Of a stretch of 64,000 nt of DNA, positions 15,653 to 25,103 are shown piece after piece. The position numbers and the translations under genes are program-made. Position 1 is the stretch's first letter; each line of letters starts with the position of its first letter. The stretch is from positions 1-64,000 of the forward strand of contig JASLMK010000076.1 in the NCBI GenBank assembly GCA_030746555.1. Reading direction: 5' to 3'. This DNA comes from Planctomycetota bacterium. Lineage in GTDB: Bacteria > Planctomycetota > UBA1135 > GCA-002686595. The notes beneath the pieces are model-generated. The model was given only the letters and a program-made list of their open reading frames with translations. It was not told where the DNA came from and ran no database searches.

Positions 15653-18532
15653 TCAGGGTGCGTCCGCCCCCAGGCCCGGGCCGTAGACCACCGCGTTGGA
15701 GAACAGCCGCCCCGTCGCTGCGTGGTGGCCGCGGAAGGCCGGCTGGGAGGCGAAGAGGATGAGCTGGCCGTGGCCGACCGATTCGGTCACGAGGTAGGCG
15801 CCCTCGGCGGTGCGCTCGCGGGCCTCGGGCCAGAGCAGGCCGGAGAGGCGCAAGGAAGCGGCGCGGGCGAGACGGACGGCGACCCCGGAGCGGGCCAACA
15901 AGACCGTCGAGCCGGAATAGAAGACCGGCAAGGAAGGCGGAGTGCCGGCGGTGATCCAGGCGTCGGGGTCGGCCCGGGCCAGGAGGGTCACGCCGAAGGG
16001 AGAGAAACGACGCAGCCACTCGTCGCGGGCGGCGGCGGACTCCGACGGCTCGGCGGCACCCGCGGCGTCTTCCTCCGCGCCACCACCGGCATCGGGCTGC
16101 GCGTCCTCCGCTGCACCGGGGGCCGAGGCCTCGGTCGGGACGCCCTCCCAGACGAGGCGCTCGTCGATCTCGACCGTGCGGGCGGCGCGCTCGCGGCGGG
16201 CGGCGAGGAGGTAGGGGTCGAGGTCGTCGAGCACGTCGCGGCGACGCACGACCGAGGACAGGCCGACACGCTCGCGGGTGAGGGCCGCGGCGCTGGAAGC
16301 GCAGGCGATCAGCGTGCCGCCGGCGCGCACCCAGGACTCCAGGTCGTCGGCCGCCGTGCGCAGGACGCCGTCGAGACCGCCCGGCGGCAGGACCAGGACG
16401 TTGTAGCGCCGCAGGTCCACGCGCTGGAGGGCCGCGGCGTCGAGGATCGTGAAGGGCACGCCCAACACCACGTCGAGGTGGTGCCAGAGGTGGCCGTAGC
16501 GGTCGGAGCTGACCGGCGAGTTGGCGAGCACCGCGATGCGCGGAGGGGTGAGCAACCCGAAGTGGCCGCCGCCCAGGTCGGGACCGTCGTCGGGGGCGCG
16601 GCCCGTGGCGGCCTCGACGACCTCCACGCCGGCCTGGGACGCCGCCTCGGCGAGGACGGCGCGGAGCTCGGAGAGGGGGCCGGGGTTCTCGGCCCGCCGC
16701 AGGAGCAGGCTGGCGCGCGCGAAGCGACGACCGGCGGCCGTGAAGGGCGCGTCGGACAGGTGCACGGACAGGCCGCGCTCCAACACCCGCGCCGCGAAGG
16801 CGACCGACCCGTCGTCGTCGCCGTCCACGGCCCAGGCCACCGGCGCCGCGCACTCGAGCAGCGCGCCGGGGGCGGTCGGGACGTCGGTCACCGCCTTCAG
16901 CGCGACCTCGACCGTGTCGCACCACCAACCGTCCAGGCCCAGGGCGTGGGGCAAGGACCAGGAGGTCACGTCGTAGATCTTCGAGGAGCCCTTGCGCTCC
17001 AGCTCCTCACGCTCGGACTGCAGGGCCGCCCGGCCCATGCGCGTGTCGAAGTCGAGGTAGGCGCGCACCATGCGACCCTGGGGCTGGCGCGCGGGGACGA
17101 CGAGGGAGCCGGCGACAAAGCGCACCTCGTCCTCGCGCTGGCCCAGGGAGCCTTCCGCCCCGGCGCCGGTGAACGGCGCCTCGGCCCGGAACACCTCGAC
17201 CCCCTGGCCGAGCAGGATGCGCAAGAGCTCCCGCTCGCGGCCGTGGTGGGGGCCCGGGGGCAGGACGAAGACCCGGTCGTTGCCCGGGGTGTCCGCCGCC
17301 ACGCTGGCGCGCTTGTCGGCCAGGAAGCTCGCGAGCACCTCGTCGCCGCGCTCGGCGAGGGTCCAGAGGTTCGCGAGGCTCGCCGCCGCCTGGTGGTGCA
17401 CCGCCTCGCGGTAGGTCAAGACCTCCCCCGAAGGCCGCCGGACGGGCGTCCCGGCGGTGGCGGCCTGCTCGTAGAGGATCCCCACCGCTCCGGCGAGCGA
17501 GCTCCACGAATCGGAGTAGAACGGCGCCCAGCCGTCGGCCCACTCCCGCGTGTAGTAGCTCCAGCCGTGCTCGTCGAAGGCGCGCGCTGCGCCCGCGGCA
17601 AAGGTGCTCTGCCACTCGACGTGGCGCGGGCCGAAGGCGGGGTGGATGGGCTCCGCCTGCGGGTAGAAGAGGAAGGTGTCGAGGCTCCCCATCTCGTGGG
17701 CGTCCACGAAGAGCTGCGGATGGAAGGAGAGCACCGCACGCCAGCGCCCGCGGGTCTCCGGCTGGGTCCCCGCCATCCAGTCGCGGTTGAGGTCGAACAG
17801 GTAGTGGTTGCCGCGCCCGTGGGGCCAGCGGCCGCGGTGCATGCCGGCGTAGTCGAAGTTGGGCGTGTAGCCCGCCGACTGCTCGACCATGCCGATGATG
17901 CGCTGGCGGCCGTCGGGGTTCATGCAGGGGTCGATCACGACCACGACCTCGTCGAGCAGGCGCGCCGTGTCGGCCGTGGTGTCCGCCGCCAGGTGATGGG
18001 CGAGGGCCACGGCCGCGTCGGTCCCCGACAGCTCGTCCCCGTGGATGCTGTAGCCCATCCAGGCCACCGGCGGCGTGCGGGCGATGATCTCGAGGGCTTC
18101 CTCCTCGCTCAGGCCGCGCGGGTCGGCCAGGCGCGCGTGGTCGGCGCGGATGGCGTCCATGCGCGCCTGGTGCGCGGGCGAGGCGACCACCGCGTAGACC
18201 AGCCGCCGCCCCTCGTGGGTGCGGCCGTAGTCGGAGAGCGTGACGCGCTCGGACCCGGCGGCGAGGGCCTCGAAGCAGGCGAGCACCTCAGCGTGGTGGC
18301 TGAGGCGCGAGCCGAGGGCCTGCCCGATGACCGCCTCGGGGTCGGGCACCGAGGCGTCGTAGGCTGCGCCGGGGAAGAAGGGCGCGTCGTAGGCGACCTG
18401 GGGCGGGTCGCCGAAGCGCAGGACCGCGTCGCCCTCTCCGCCCTGGATCACGGCGGAAGCGGCGGGGGGCGGGACGGCGCAGCCGAGCAGCACCGCGATC
18501 ACGAACAGGGTCGGAGATGAGGCGGTCTTCAT
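15653..18532 (-). CDS. M14 family zinc carboxypeptidase-like protein, exported
   Basis: ATG 18532 gives 959 residues; a longer frame upstream merely translates REP copy 4. The N-terminus is a signal of lipoprotein type (VIAVLLGC). The M14 metal site is visible: H164 and E167 in SIHGDE and H279 in VDAHEMGS, with the usual NPDG and DLNRDW between. Such enzymes cleave C-terminal residues or peptidoglycan peptides outside the cytoplasm. The long C-terminal part (about residues 600-959) contains a class I glutamine-amidotransferase-like fold signature (ILDAAALQ...VLPPGG) without clear catalytic residues. It stands alone, bounded by REP copies on both sides. Confidence 0.88.
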   Translation of the reverse strand: MKTASSPTLFVIAVLLGCAVPPPAASAVIQGGEGDAVLRFGDPPQVAYDAPFFPGAAYDASVPDPEAVIGQALGSRLSHHAEVLACFEALAAGSERVTLSDYGRTHEGRRLVYAVVASPAHQARMDAIRADHARLADPRGLSEEEALEIIARTPPVAWMGYSIHGDELSGTDAAVALAHHLAADTTADTARLLDEVVVVIDPCMNPDGRQRIIGMVEQSAGYTPNFDYAGMHRGRWPHGRGNHYLFDLNRDWMAGTQPETRGRWRAVLSFHPQLFVDAHEMGSLDTFLFYPQAEPIHPAFGPRHVEWQSTFAAGAARAFDEHGWSYYTREWADGWAPFYSDSWSSLAGAVGILYEQAATAGTPVRRPSGEVLTYREAVHHQAAASLANLWTLAERGDEVLASFLADKRASVAADTPGNDRVFVLPPGPHHGRERELLRILLGQGVEVFRAEAPFTGAGAEGSLGQREDEVRFVAGSLVVPARQPQGRMVRAYLDFDTRMGRAALQSEREELERKGSSKIYDVTSWSLPHALGLDGWWCDTVEVALKAVTDVPTAPGALLECAAPVAWAVDGDDDGSVAFAARVLERGLSVHLSDAPFTAAGRRFARASLLLRRAENPGPLSELRAVLAEAASQAGVEVVEAATGRAPDDGPDLGGGHFGLLTPPRIAVLANSPVSSDRYGHLWHHLDVVLGVPFTILDAAALQRVDLRRYNVLVLPPGGLDGVLRTAADDLESWVRAGGTLIACASSAAALTRERVGLSSVVRRRDVLDDLDPYLLAARRERAARTVEIDERLVWEGVPTEASAPGAAEDAQPDAGGGAEEDAAGAAEPSESAAARDEWLRRFSPFGVTLLARADPDAWITAGTPPSLPVFYSGSTVLLARSGVAVRLARAASLRLSGLLWPEARERTAEGAYLVTESVGHGQLILFASQPAFRGHHAATGRLFSNAVVYGPGLGADAP

Positions 18533-18670
18533 GGGCGAACAGCGTACGGACCGCAGCCGTGCTTTGTCCTGACCCGCCCGCCGACGGGGGCGGCAGGCAT
18601 CGGAGCGGTGGTTGGAGGGGACCGCGGCCAGGGGCTCGAGCGGCTCCCGCGGCGGAGGGGAGGGGCGAGC

Positions 18671-18725
18671 GGTGTGCGGCACTCTCGTGTCGGTGGAGTG
18701 ACGACGGGTGTGCGACACCGTACGC
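18671..18725 (+). repeat. REP copy 4
   Basis: This copy has the same hairpin unit as the others and a slightly divergent left half (GCGGCACTCTCGTG). It lies in the 200-base divergent region between the carboxypeptidase and the rpiB-like gene, ending only 7 bases before the GTG start of the latter. It therefore occupies the leader of that gene. Confidence 0.85.
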
Positions 18726-18732
18726 TGTCGGC

Positions 18733-19548
18733 GTGTCCGTCGATGTCGATCAGCTCGTCCGCCGCGTCGTTGCCCGCGTCCTCTCCGAGCGGGGGATGGC
18801 GGGCGGTGCGGCGCGGGTGGGTGGCGTCCACGTCGACGTGCGTCCCGCCGGAGAGGATCTGCGGCCCGGCGCCCCCGAGCGCACGCCCCGCTCCGAGAGC
18901 GGCGCGCGGCTGTGGTCGGCGAGCGAGGTCGCGCTGCTCCCCGACGGGGCGACGATCTCCCTGGAGCCCGGCGCGATCGCCACTCCCCTGGCCCGCGAGG
19001 AGGCCCGCCGTCGCCGCATCCGCATCGAGAGCGGAAGCGGGGGCTCGGCGGGCCGGCGCCTGCGCGTCGCCGTCGGCTCCGACCACGGGGGCTTCGAGCT
19101 CAAGGGCAAGCTCCTGCGCGTCCTCGGCGAGGCCGGCCACCACGCCGTCGACATGGGCTGTAACGGCCCCCACGCCGTCGACTACCCCGATTTCGCCCTC
19201 GCCGTCGCCCGTGCCGTGGCCGAGGGGCGCGCCGACTTCGGCATCGCGATCGACGGCGCGGGGATCGGCTCGGCGATCGCCGCGAACAAGGTACCGGGCG
19301 TGCGCGCGGCGATGTGCCCCTCCCCCCGCCTCGCCGCCAACGCCCGCGAGCACAACTTCGCCAACGTCCTGTCCCTCGCCGGCGACCTCGGCGAGCTCGA
19401 CGCCGCCGAGATCGTGGGCGCGTTCCTCGCCACGCCAGAGGGCGCCTGCCGCCACGAGCGCCGCGTGGCGAAGATCGCCGACGCCGAGGGCCGCTACACC
19501 TCCCGCCGCCGCGCCGTACGGCGCGTCCTGGAGAGAGAGGAAGGCTGA
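18733..19548 (+). CDS. RpiB/LacAB-family sugar-phosphate isomerase with N-terminal extension
   Basis: From GTG 18733 the product has 271 residues. The C-terminal 150 residues are RpiB-like: [11 protein letters not shown] at the N-end of the fold and [15 protein letters not shown] at the catalytic loop. The Cys of the usual CGTG loop is replaced by Asp, as in some relatives. In front lies an extension. It has a short amphipathic helix ([14 protein letters not shown]) and a stretch like those on bacterial-microcompartment proteins ([16 protein letters not shown]). RpiB isomerises ribose/ribulose 5-phosphate or related sugars. deoC follows five bases after the stop. The pair would link deoxyribose or deoxysugar breakdown to the pentose pathway. 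No shell protein genes are in the window. Confidence 0.82.
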   Translation: MSVDVDQLVRRVVARVLSERGMAGGAARVGGVHVDVRPAGEDLRPGAPERTPRSESGARLWSASEVALLPDGATISLEPGAIATPLAREEARRRRIRIESGSGGSAGRRLRVAVGSDHGGFELKGKLLRVLGEAGHHAVDMGCNGPHAVDYPDFALAVARAVAEGRADFGIAIDGAGIGSAIAANKVPGVRAAMCPSPRLAANAREHNFANVLSLAGDLGELDAAEIVGAFLATPEGACRHERRVAKIADAEGRYTSRRRAVRRVLEREEG

Positions 19549-19552
19549 CGCC

Positions 19553-20395
19553 GTGGACCCCCGCCGCCTCGAGGAGATCCTGACCGAGATCGCGCGCCAG
19601 ATCGTCGACCACGGCCCCGACGGCGTGCACTACGGGTCCTGGGGCTGCACGTCGATCCAGGTCGAGCTGTGCCCCGACCACGTCCAGGGGGTGCTCGACG
19701 CCGGCGCCTGCCGCGTCGGGGTCTGCGACCCCCACGCCGCCGGTCTCTCGGGGCTGGGCGGGGTGATCGACCACACCCTCCTCAAGCCCGACGCCACGGC
19801 GGCGGAGGTCGACCGGCTCTGCGACGAGGCGCGCACCCACTCCTTCGCCTCGGTCTGCGTCAACGGCGTGTGGGTCAAGCGCTGCGCCGAAATCCTCTCC
19901 GGCTCGCCGACCCTGGTCTGCACGGTGGTCGGCTTCCCCCTCGGCGCCGTGGCGCCCGAGGTGAAGGTCTACGAGGCCCGCCGCGCGATCGAGGACGGGG
20001 CGTGCGAGATCGACATGGTCATGAACGTCGGCGCCCTCAAGTCGGGGGACGACGAGTTCGTGCGGCGAGACATGGCGGGCGTCGCCGAGGTCTGCCACAA
20101 GCTCGGCGCGAAGCTGAAGGTCATCCTGGAGACGGCGCTCTTGACCGACGCCGAGAAGGTCCGCGCCTGCGAGCTCGCCAAGCGCGCCGGCGCCGACTTC
20201 GTAAAGACCTCGACCGGGTTCTCCAAGGGCGGGGCCACCGCCGAAGACGTGGCGCTGATGCGGCGCGTCGTGGGTGAGGTGATGGGCGTCAAGGCCTCGG
20301 GCGGCGTGCGCGACACCGAGCAGGCGCGCGCCATGATCGCGGCGGGCGCGACGCGCATCGGCGCCTCGGCGTCGGTCTCCATCGTCGGGGGCTGA
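19553..20395 (+). CDS. deoC: Deoxyribose-phosphate aldolase
   Basis: The GTG at 19553 follows a long purine-rich ribosome site overlapping the end of the rpiB-like gene. The 280-residue product has DeoC signatures: [20 protein letters not shown], the catalytic-site [12 protein letters not shown] and KVILETALL, and the Schiff-base Lys218 in [13 protein letters not shown]. It cleaves 2-deoxyribose 5-phosphate to glyceraldehyde 3-phosphate and acetaldehyde. About 60 extra N-terminal residues precede the barrel, beginning with an amphipathic helix ([14 protein letters not shown]) of the kind that targets enzymes into microcompartments. That targeting is inference. Confidence 0.92.
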   Translation: MDPRRLEEILTEIARQIVDHGPDGVHYGSWGCTSIQVELCPDHVQGVLDAGACRVGVCDPHAAGLSGLGGVIDHTLLKPDATAAEVDRLCDEARTHSFASVCVNGVWVKRCAEILSGSPTLVCTVVGFPLGAVAPEVKVYEARRAIEDGACEIDMVMNVGALKSGDDEFVRRDMAGVAEVCHKLGAKLKVILETALLTDAEKVRACELAKRAGADFVKTSTGFSKGGATAEDVALMRRVVGEVMGVKASGGVRDTEQARAMIAAGATRIGASASVSIVGG

Positions 20396-20442
20396 CCCCG
20401 CGGCTCGCACGGGATCTCGCTCCCACACCGCGGGAGCGCGCC

Positions 20443-21105
20443 TCAGTCGCCCGCCAGGAGACCGCCCTCGCGCAGGCGGTCGGCGATCAGGAACTCGTCG
20501 GGCGCGGGCCGCCCGCCGCCCTCGAAGAAGGCGATGCGCGTGGTGTCGACACCGGCCATCGCCGCGGCCAGCCTGCACAGGCGCACCACGTCCATGACCC
20601 GGTCCTCGAGGCGGCGGCCCGGCGGCTCCTGAACCACGAACTCCACCACACCGCCCTCCACCGTGGAGCCGTCGATGCGCACCGGCTCGGCGGGACCGAC
20701 CACCCGCAAGCGCACGGGGCGCTCGCCCTGAAACAACGGGCAGCGCCCCACCAGGCCCCACAGGCGCACGCCGTCGTGGGCCCGGAACTTGATCTCCTGC
20801 ACCTCGACAGAGCGTGAAGAGAGATCGGGACGCTCCAGGGTGAGCAGGCCGTGACGAACCAACTGCTGCAGTTCCAGGCGCTTACGCCAGTAGTCGGGGT
20901 CGAGGAGGGAAGGGTGCAAGAAACCGGTGGCGTGCAGATACGAGTCGTCGCGGACAGCCGGGGAGGGGAGGCGATCCGAACGGCGAGCCTGGCGAAAAGC
21001 GGTGGTTTTCGACCGTCGGCGTGAAAGGTGGCCGGCCGCCCTGCGCACAGAGCCGTTCGGGTCGCGGCGGGCCGCCGGCGGCCCCGCACGGGCGTGTAAG
21101 GCCAT
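20443..21105 (-). CDS. Unrecognised protein, weak alpha/beta-hydrolase resemblance
   Basis: ATG 21105 gives 220 residues; the longer open frame upstream looks non-coding. The N-terminal 45 residues are basic. The rest contains VQEIKFRAHDGVRLWGLV and DRVMDVVRLCRLAAAMAGVD, followed by RIAFFEGGG. This order recalls alpha/beta hydrolases of the acetylxylan-esterase type. However, the nucleophile elbow lacks Ser (FEGGG) and the protein ends where the hydrolase would continue, so it is either a degenerate relative or an unrelated family. No signal peptide is evident. It diverges from the amidohydrolase operon. Confidence 0.5.
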   Translation of the reverse strand: MALHARAGPPAARRDPNGSVRRAAGHLSRRRSKTTAFRQARRSDRLPSPAVRDDSYLHATGFLHPSLLDPDYWRKRLELQQLVRHGLLTLERPDLSSRSVEVQEIKFRAHDGVRLWGLVGRCPLFQGERPVRLRVVGPAEPVRIDGSTVEGGVVEFVVQEPPGRRLEDRVMDVVRLCRLAAAMAGVDTTRIAFFEGGGRPAPDEFLIADRLREGGLLAGD

Positions 21106-21113
21106 CGTAGGGG

Positions 21114-21134
21114 GCTCTCGGATCGCCCGAGAGC
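21114..21134. promoter_or_regulatory. Hairpin just upstream of the 21105 start
   Basis: GCTCTCGG (21114-21121) and CCGAGAGC (21127-21134) form a perfect eight-pair stem with a five-base loop. In the leftward transcript it ends nine bases before the ATG and would cover the purine-rich GAGAGC, so it could limit ribosome access. No T-run follows in either direction. Confidence 0.35.
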
Positions 21135-21286
21135 ACACTGCAGGTCGGCCCGCCCATGACCTATCATGCGGCCACCCGCGAGGCGGCAGGCTCCGATGAG
21201 GGCCGTGCGGTCCGCCGCGAGGGGTCCTTCGATCACGCCGGGCGAGCCCGTCCGGCCACAGGAGTACAGAGAGCCAAGGGGAACGG

Positions 21287-22756
21287 ATGAAGACGGTCGC
21301 ACATTGGTTGGTGGTGGGGGGCACCGCCCTGGCCTCCGGGTTCTACGACGGTGCGGCAGCGGCCGCAAAACCGAGCATGAACCCAATCGTAGCGGGCCTT
21401 GATTTCGATGACGCAAAGGTCGTGGCGGTCCGTGCGAAGCGCGTGCTCGTGCGCCCCGGCGTGACCCTCTCCGACGCGGTCGTCCTGGTGCGCGACGGGG
21501 TGATCGAAGCGGTGGGCGAGGACCTCGCCGTCCCCGAGGGCGCGCGCGTGGTCGAGGGCTCGGTCTGTTGCGCGGGCTTCATCGATCCCTGGTCCGCCCT
21601 GGGCCTGGAGTCGGGGGTCCTCTCCGACCCCAGCCCCGACGCGGCGACCCGAACCGCGGACGGCCTAGATCCCTACGAGGGCGACCACCTGCGGACCCAG
21701 GCCCTGGCCGCCGGCGTGACCAGCGTTCGCCTGCAAGGCGGCCGATCCGCGGCGATCGGCGGGCTGGGCGCGATGGTGCGCCTCGATCCCGACCTGCCAG
21801 CCGGCGCCTCCCTGCTCGACGACCGGACGTCCCTCGCCATGGCCGTCGGCCTCTCGGTCGACGGCGGCAGCCAGTTCATCCAACGCCCCGACGGCACCTT
21901 CACGATGATCTCGGGCGAGCGGGCCGTCGACCCCTTCGACCGCCTCTCCCAGATCGAGAAGGTCGCCGCCAAGCTCGATGAGGGCCGCGCCTACCTCATG
22001 GCCGGAGTCGAGTACCGCCACGAGCTCGAGGCGTGGGAGCTCGCGATCGCCGAGCAGGTCGAGGAGATCGAGAAGGACTTCAAGAAGGCCAAGAAGGCCC
22101 GCGACAAGAAGGTCGCCGAGGCCGAGGAGGAGGGCGAGGAGCACAAGGAGAAGAGGTACAAGGAGGACAAGAAGCCCAAGGCGCCGAAGTACGACGCCGA
22201 GAAGGAGGCCCTGGCGCTCGCCGCCGACGGCATGGTCCCCCTCGTGGTCGAGGTGCACCGCGCCGCCGAGATTCGAAACCTCTTGGCGATGACCGAGCGC
22301 TTCGATCGCCTGCGGCTGGTGATCGCCGGGGGCTCGGAGGCCCTCCACTCCGCCGACGAGCTCGCCGAGCGCGGGGTGCCGGTCATCGTCTGGCCCTCCC
22401 TGCGGGGCACCCGCCACTCCGACGAGCTCACCGGCGGCGGCCTGGAGCTCGCTGGAGAGCTCGCCGCGCGCGGCGTCACGGTGCTGTTGGGCAGCGGCGG
22501 GCGCGACGGGGAGACGACCCGCGACCTGCCCCTGCTGGCCGCCCTGACCGTGGCCCACGGCTTCGAGCGCGAAGCCGCCTTCGAGGCATTGACCCTGGGC
22601 GCCGCGACGACCTTCGACCTCGCCCATCGCCTGGGCAGCGTCGAGGCCGGCAAGGAGGCCGACCTGCTCGTCCTCGACGGCGATCCGCTCGACACCACCA
22701 CCCGCGTCTTGCACGTGATCTGCGGCGGCCGCGAGGTCGCCAACCGAGAGGACTGA
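21287..22756 (+). CDS. Amidohydrolase-family protein 1 (metal motif lost), exported
   Basis: This is the first of ten packed genes. AAGGGGAA precedes the ATG at good distance. The 489-residue product has an N-terminal export segment, then the composite beta-sandwich typical of amidohydrolases (AVVLVRDGVIEAVGEDL). Where active members have HxH it reads GFIDPWSALG, and the late catalytic Asp region reads GSGGRDGET, so the usual metal ligands are missing. The C-terminal LGSVEAGKEADLLVLDGDPL is classic. Residues about 250-305 form a Lys/Glu-rich helix. Catalysis by the normal mechanism is unlikely. The stop overlaps the next start (TGATG). Confidence 0.85.
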   Translation: MKTVAHWLVVGGTALASGFYDGAAAAAKPSMNPIVAGLDFDDAKVVAVRAKRVLVRPGVTLSDAVVLVRDGVIEAVGEDLAVPEGARVVEGSVCCAGFIDPWSALGLESGVLSDPSPDAATRTADGLDPYEGDHLRTQALAAGVTSVRLQGGRSAAIGGLGAMVRLDPDLPAGASLLDDRTSLAMAVGLSVDGGSQFIQRPDGTFTMISGERAVDPFDRLSQIEKVAAKLDEGRAYLMAGVEYRHELEAWELAIAEQVEEIEKDFKKAKKARDKKVAEAEEEGEEHKEKRYKEDKKPKAPKYDAEKEALALAADGMVPLVVEVHRAAEIRNLLAMTERFDRLRLVIAGGSEALHSADELAERGVPVIVWPSLRGTRHSDELTGGGLELAGELAARGVTVLLGSGGRDGETTRDLPLLAALTVAHGFEREAAFEALTLGAATTFDLAHRLGSVEAGKEADLLVLDGDPLDTTTRVLHVICGGREVANRED

Positions 22757-23874
22757 TGCCGATGCTGGAGACCGTGACCCTCATGGCCGCCCTCGCCGCG
22801 GGCGCCGATCGCGTCGATCTGGACGCGCCGCTCGTCGGCGAACGCACGACCGTGTTCCGTGCGAGCGCCGTCCACCTCGGGGATGGGCGCGTCCTCGACC
22901 GGGGCGTCGTGTTCGTCCAAGACGGCGTGATCCGCGAGGTCGGCGTCGGCCTCGAGCCCCCCGACGGGGCGCACGTCGTCGACCACCCAGGCGACCTCTC
23001 ACCGGGGCTGGTCGCCCTGCACGGCTTCGAGGGCGGCGGCGGCGAGCTCGTCGACACCACGCGGCCGATCTTGCCCAAAGCGGACGCGGCGACCGCCTTC
23101 GACCCCGACCACCCTGACTTCGGCCGTAGCCTCGACTGCGGGATCACCACCGTGGTGCTCTCGCCTCCGGCCACCGCCCTCTGCCCTGGCACGACGGCGG
23201 TCGTCAAGACCTCCGGCGGCACCGTCGTCCGCCCGCGGGCCCAGCTCGTCGTGGGTCTGTCCTCGACGGCCCTCAAGTCCAACGAGTTCCCCACGAGCTT
23301 CGCCGGGGCCCTCGCCGCGCTGTCCGAGCGCCTCGAGGAGCCCACCGGGGCCTTTCGCGCGGCGGCGAGCGGCGAGCTAGGCCTGTTGGTGAAGGCCGGG
23401 ACCCGCTCCCAGATACAGCGCGCCCTCGGCTTCGTCGTCGAGCACCGCCTGCGCGGGGCGCTGTACGGCTCGTACTGGGCCGAGGACCTCGTGGGGGAGA
23501 TCAAGGCCTCGGGGCTCTCGGTGGTCTGCACGCCCTCCGATCCGGGCGACGACGCCCGCTGGGCGCGCTCGATCGCGGCCCTCTCCGCCGCCGGCGTGCG
23601 CTTGGGCTTCGGCCTCGACGCCCCCGGCCGCCATCCCCACTGCCTGCGCTTCGGCGCGGCGGTGGCCGCACGGGGCGGGATGACCAACGAGGCGGCGCTC
23701 ACCGCCCTGACCGGCGACGCGGCGGCCATCGCCGGCGTCTCCGATCGCCTCGGTCGCATCGACCGCGGCCTGGACGCGGACCTGGTGCTGTGGAGCGGGG
23801 ACCCCCTGGACCTCGCGAGCGAGATCACCGCCGTCTACGTGGACGGCCAACGAGTCCGAGGAGGTGAGCGATGA
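22756..23874 (+). CDS. Amidohydrolase-family protein 2 (metal motif degenerate)
   Basis: The 372-residue product starts inside the previous stop codon. It shows the family frame: VVFVQDGVIREVG at the N-terminal sandwich, SPGLVALHGFEGGG where HxH should be (only one His), and LGRIDRGLDADLVLWSGDPLD at the end. The middle is shorter than in typical members and lacks a clear run of His ligands. A hydrophobic N-terminus (LETVTLMAALAAG) could be a weak export signal. It is probably a structural or binding partner of the other products. The stop overlaps the following ATG by four bases (ATGA). Confidence 0.82.
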   Translation: MPMLETVTLMAALAAGADRVDLDAPLVGERTTVFRASAVHLGDGRVLDRGVVFVQDGVIREVGVGLEPPDGAHVVDHPGDLSPGLVALHGFEGGGGELVDTTRPILPKADAATAFDPDHPDFGRSLDCGITTVVLSPPATALCPGTTAVVKTSGGTVVRPRAQLVVGLSSTALKSNEFPTSFAGALAALSERLEEPTGAFRAAASGELGLLVKAGTRSQIQRALGFVVEHRLRGALYGSYWAEDLVGEIKASGLSVVCTPSDPGDDARWARSIAALSAAGVRLGFGLDAPGRHPHCLRFGAAVAARGGMTNEAALTALTGDAAAIAGVSDRLGRIDRGLDADLVLWSGDPLDLASEITAVYVDGQRVRGGER

Positions 23875-25103
23875 GCCTTGCGATCACGATCACGACCGTC
23901 CTGGTTTGCGCGGGCGACGTCGAGGCGTCGAGCGCGCCGATGACCGCCACGGGAGGCCAGAACCTCGCCGTCTACGCCGATGCGGTCTACACCTCCACCG
24001 GCAAGGTGATCGAGAACGGCATGGTGCGCGTGCGGGACGGGAAGATCCGTGTCGTGAGCAAGGGCGAGGCGGGCGAGGGCGACGTCCATGTGGCGGCCGT
24101 CACCGCCGGGATGATCGACCTCTCCGGCCGCATCTCCCCCAGCGGGGACGTCGAGGAGTCGAACGAGATCACGCCGCACGTGCGGGCCACGGACGCGATC
24201 GACTTCTTCTCGGTGAGCTGGGCCCGCCAGCTGCGTAGCGGCGTGACGACGGCGATGATCTCGCCGGGGGACGAGAACGTCATCAGCGGCCTCTGTGCGG
24301 TCCTCAAGACCGGCGGCCCGCGGACCTTGTCGAGCCGCACCCTCGCGGCTGACGCCGCCCTGCGCGGCGCCTTCGGCAGCCAGCCCAGCCGGCGCAACCA
24401 CGCAGCCTTCGGCAGGCCGACCGACTTCTACTCTCGGCGGCCGACGACTCGCATGGGCGTCGAGTGGGAGTGGCGCAAGGCCATGTACGACGCCATCGCC
24501 GCGGCAGGCGACCCGGCGCGGGCCTTCGCGGGCCACGAACGGCTGATGGAGGTCCTACGGGGCGAGTTGCCCCTGGTGGTCCAGGCTTGGACCACCCAGG
24601 ACATCCGCACCGCGGTGTTCCTCGCCGAGGAGATGGCCGCCCACGTCGAGGGCGGAGTCCGGTTGGTCATCGACGCCGGCGCGGAGGCCTGGAAGGAGCC
24701 CGCACTGCTCGTGCGCACCAAGGCGGCGGTCATCCTGCCGCCCTTCGACCACGACGGGCGCACGAGCGACGGGGCCTTCATGGCCTGGAACGTCGCCGCG
24801 CTCTTGGCCGAGAAGGGCGTACCGATCGCCCTCTCTTCCCACAACGCGGGCGCCGCGGCCGACCGGCTCGCAGTGCAGGGCGCCTGGGCCCGGCGCGGGG
24901 GCCTGTCCTTCGAGGACACCCTGGCCGCCGTCACGATCGCTCCGGCCCGCATGGTGGGCGTCGACGAGCGCGTCGGCTCGATCGAGGTCGGCAAGGACGG
25001 CGATCTGGCCCTTTGGAATGGGACACCCTTCGAGGCCGGCTCTCGCGTCGTGGGCGTCGTCCTCGGCGGCGAGCTGGTCGTCGACCCGCGAGGAGAGGAA
25101 TGA
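23871..25103 (+). CDS. Amidohydrolase-family protein 3 (metal motif lost)
   Basis: The 410-residue product has a short hydrophobic N-terminus (LAITITTVLVCAG) and the family scaffold (GMVRVRDGKIRVVSKG ... VGSIEVGKDGDLALWNGTP). At the position of HxH it reads TAGMIDLSGRISP, so both metal His are absent. The region VTTAMISPGDENVISG corresponds to the conserved VTTV strand that follows the metal site. It shares this pattern with proteins 1, 2, 5 and 10 of the array. It overlaps both neighbours by ATGA and is clearly part of one polycistronic unit. Confidence 0.84.
   Translation: MSLAITITTVLVCAGDVEASSAPMTATGGQNLAVYADAVYTSTGKVIENGMVRVRDGKIRVVSKGEAGEGDVHVAAVTAGMIDLSGRISPSGDVEESNEITPHVRATDAIDFFSVSWARQLRSGVTTAMISPGDENVISGLCAVLKTGGPRTLSSRTLAADAALRGAFGSQPSRRNHAAFGRPTDFYSRRPTTRMGVEWEWRKAMYDAIAAAGDPARAFAGHERLMEVLRGELPLVVQAWTTQDIRTAVFLAEEMAAHVEGGVRLVIDAGAEAWKEPALLVRTKAAVILPPFDHDGRTSDGAFMAWNVAALLAEKGVPIALSSHNAGAAADRLAVQGAWARRGGLSFEDTLAAVTIAPARMVGVDERVGSIEVGKDGDLALWNGTPFEAGSRVVGVVLGGELVVDPRGEE

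Noticed and set aside
18533-18718. N-terminal extension of the M14 carboxypeptidase from 18718
   Set aside because: It only translates REP copy 4 and spacer; the signal peptide starts at ATG 18532.
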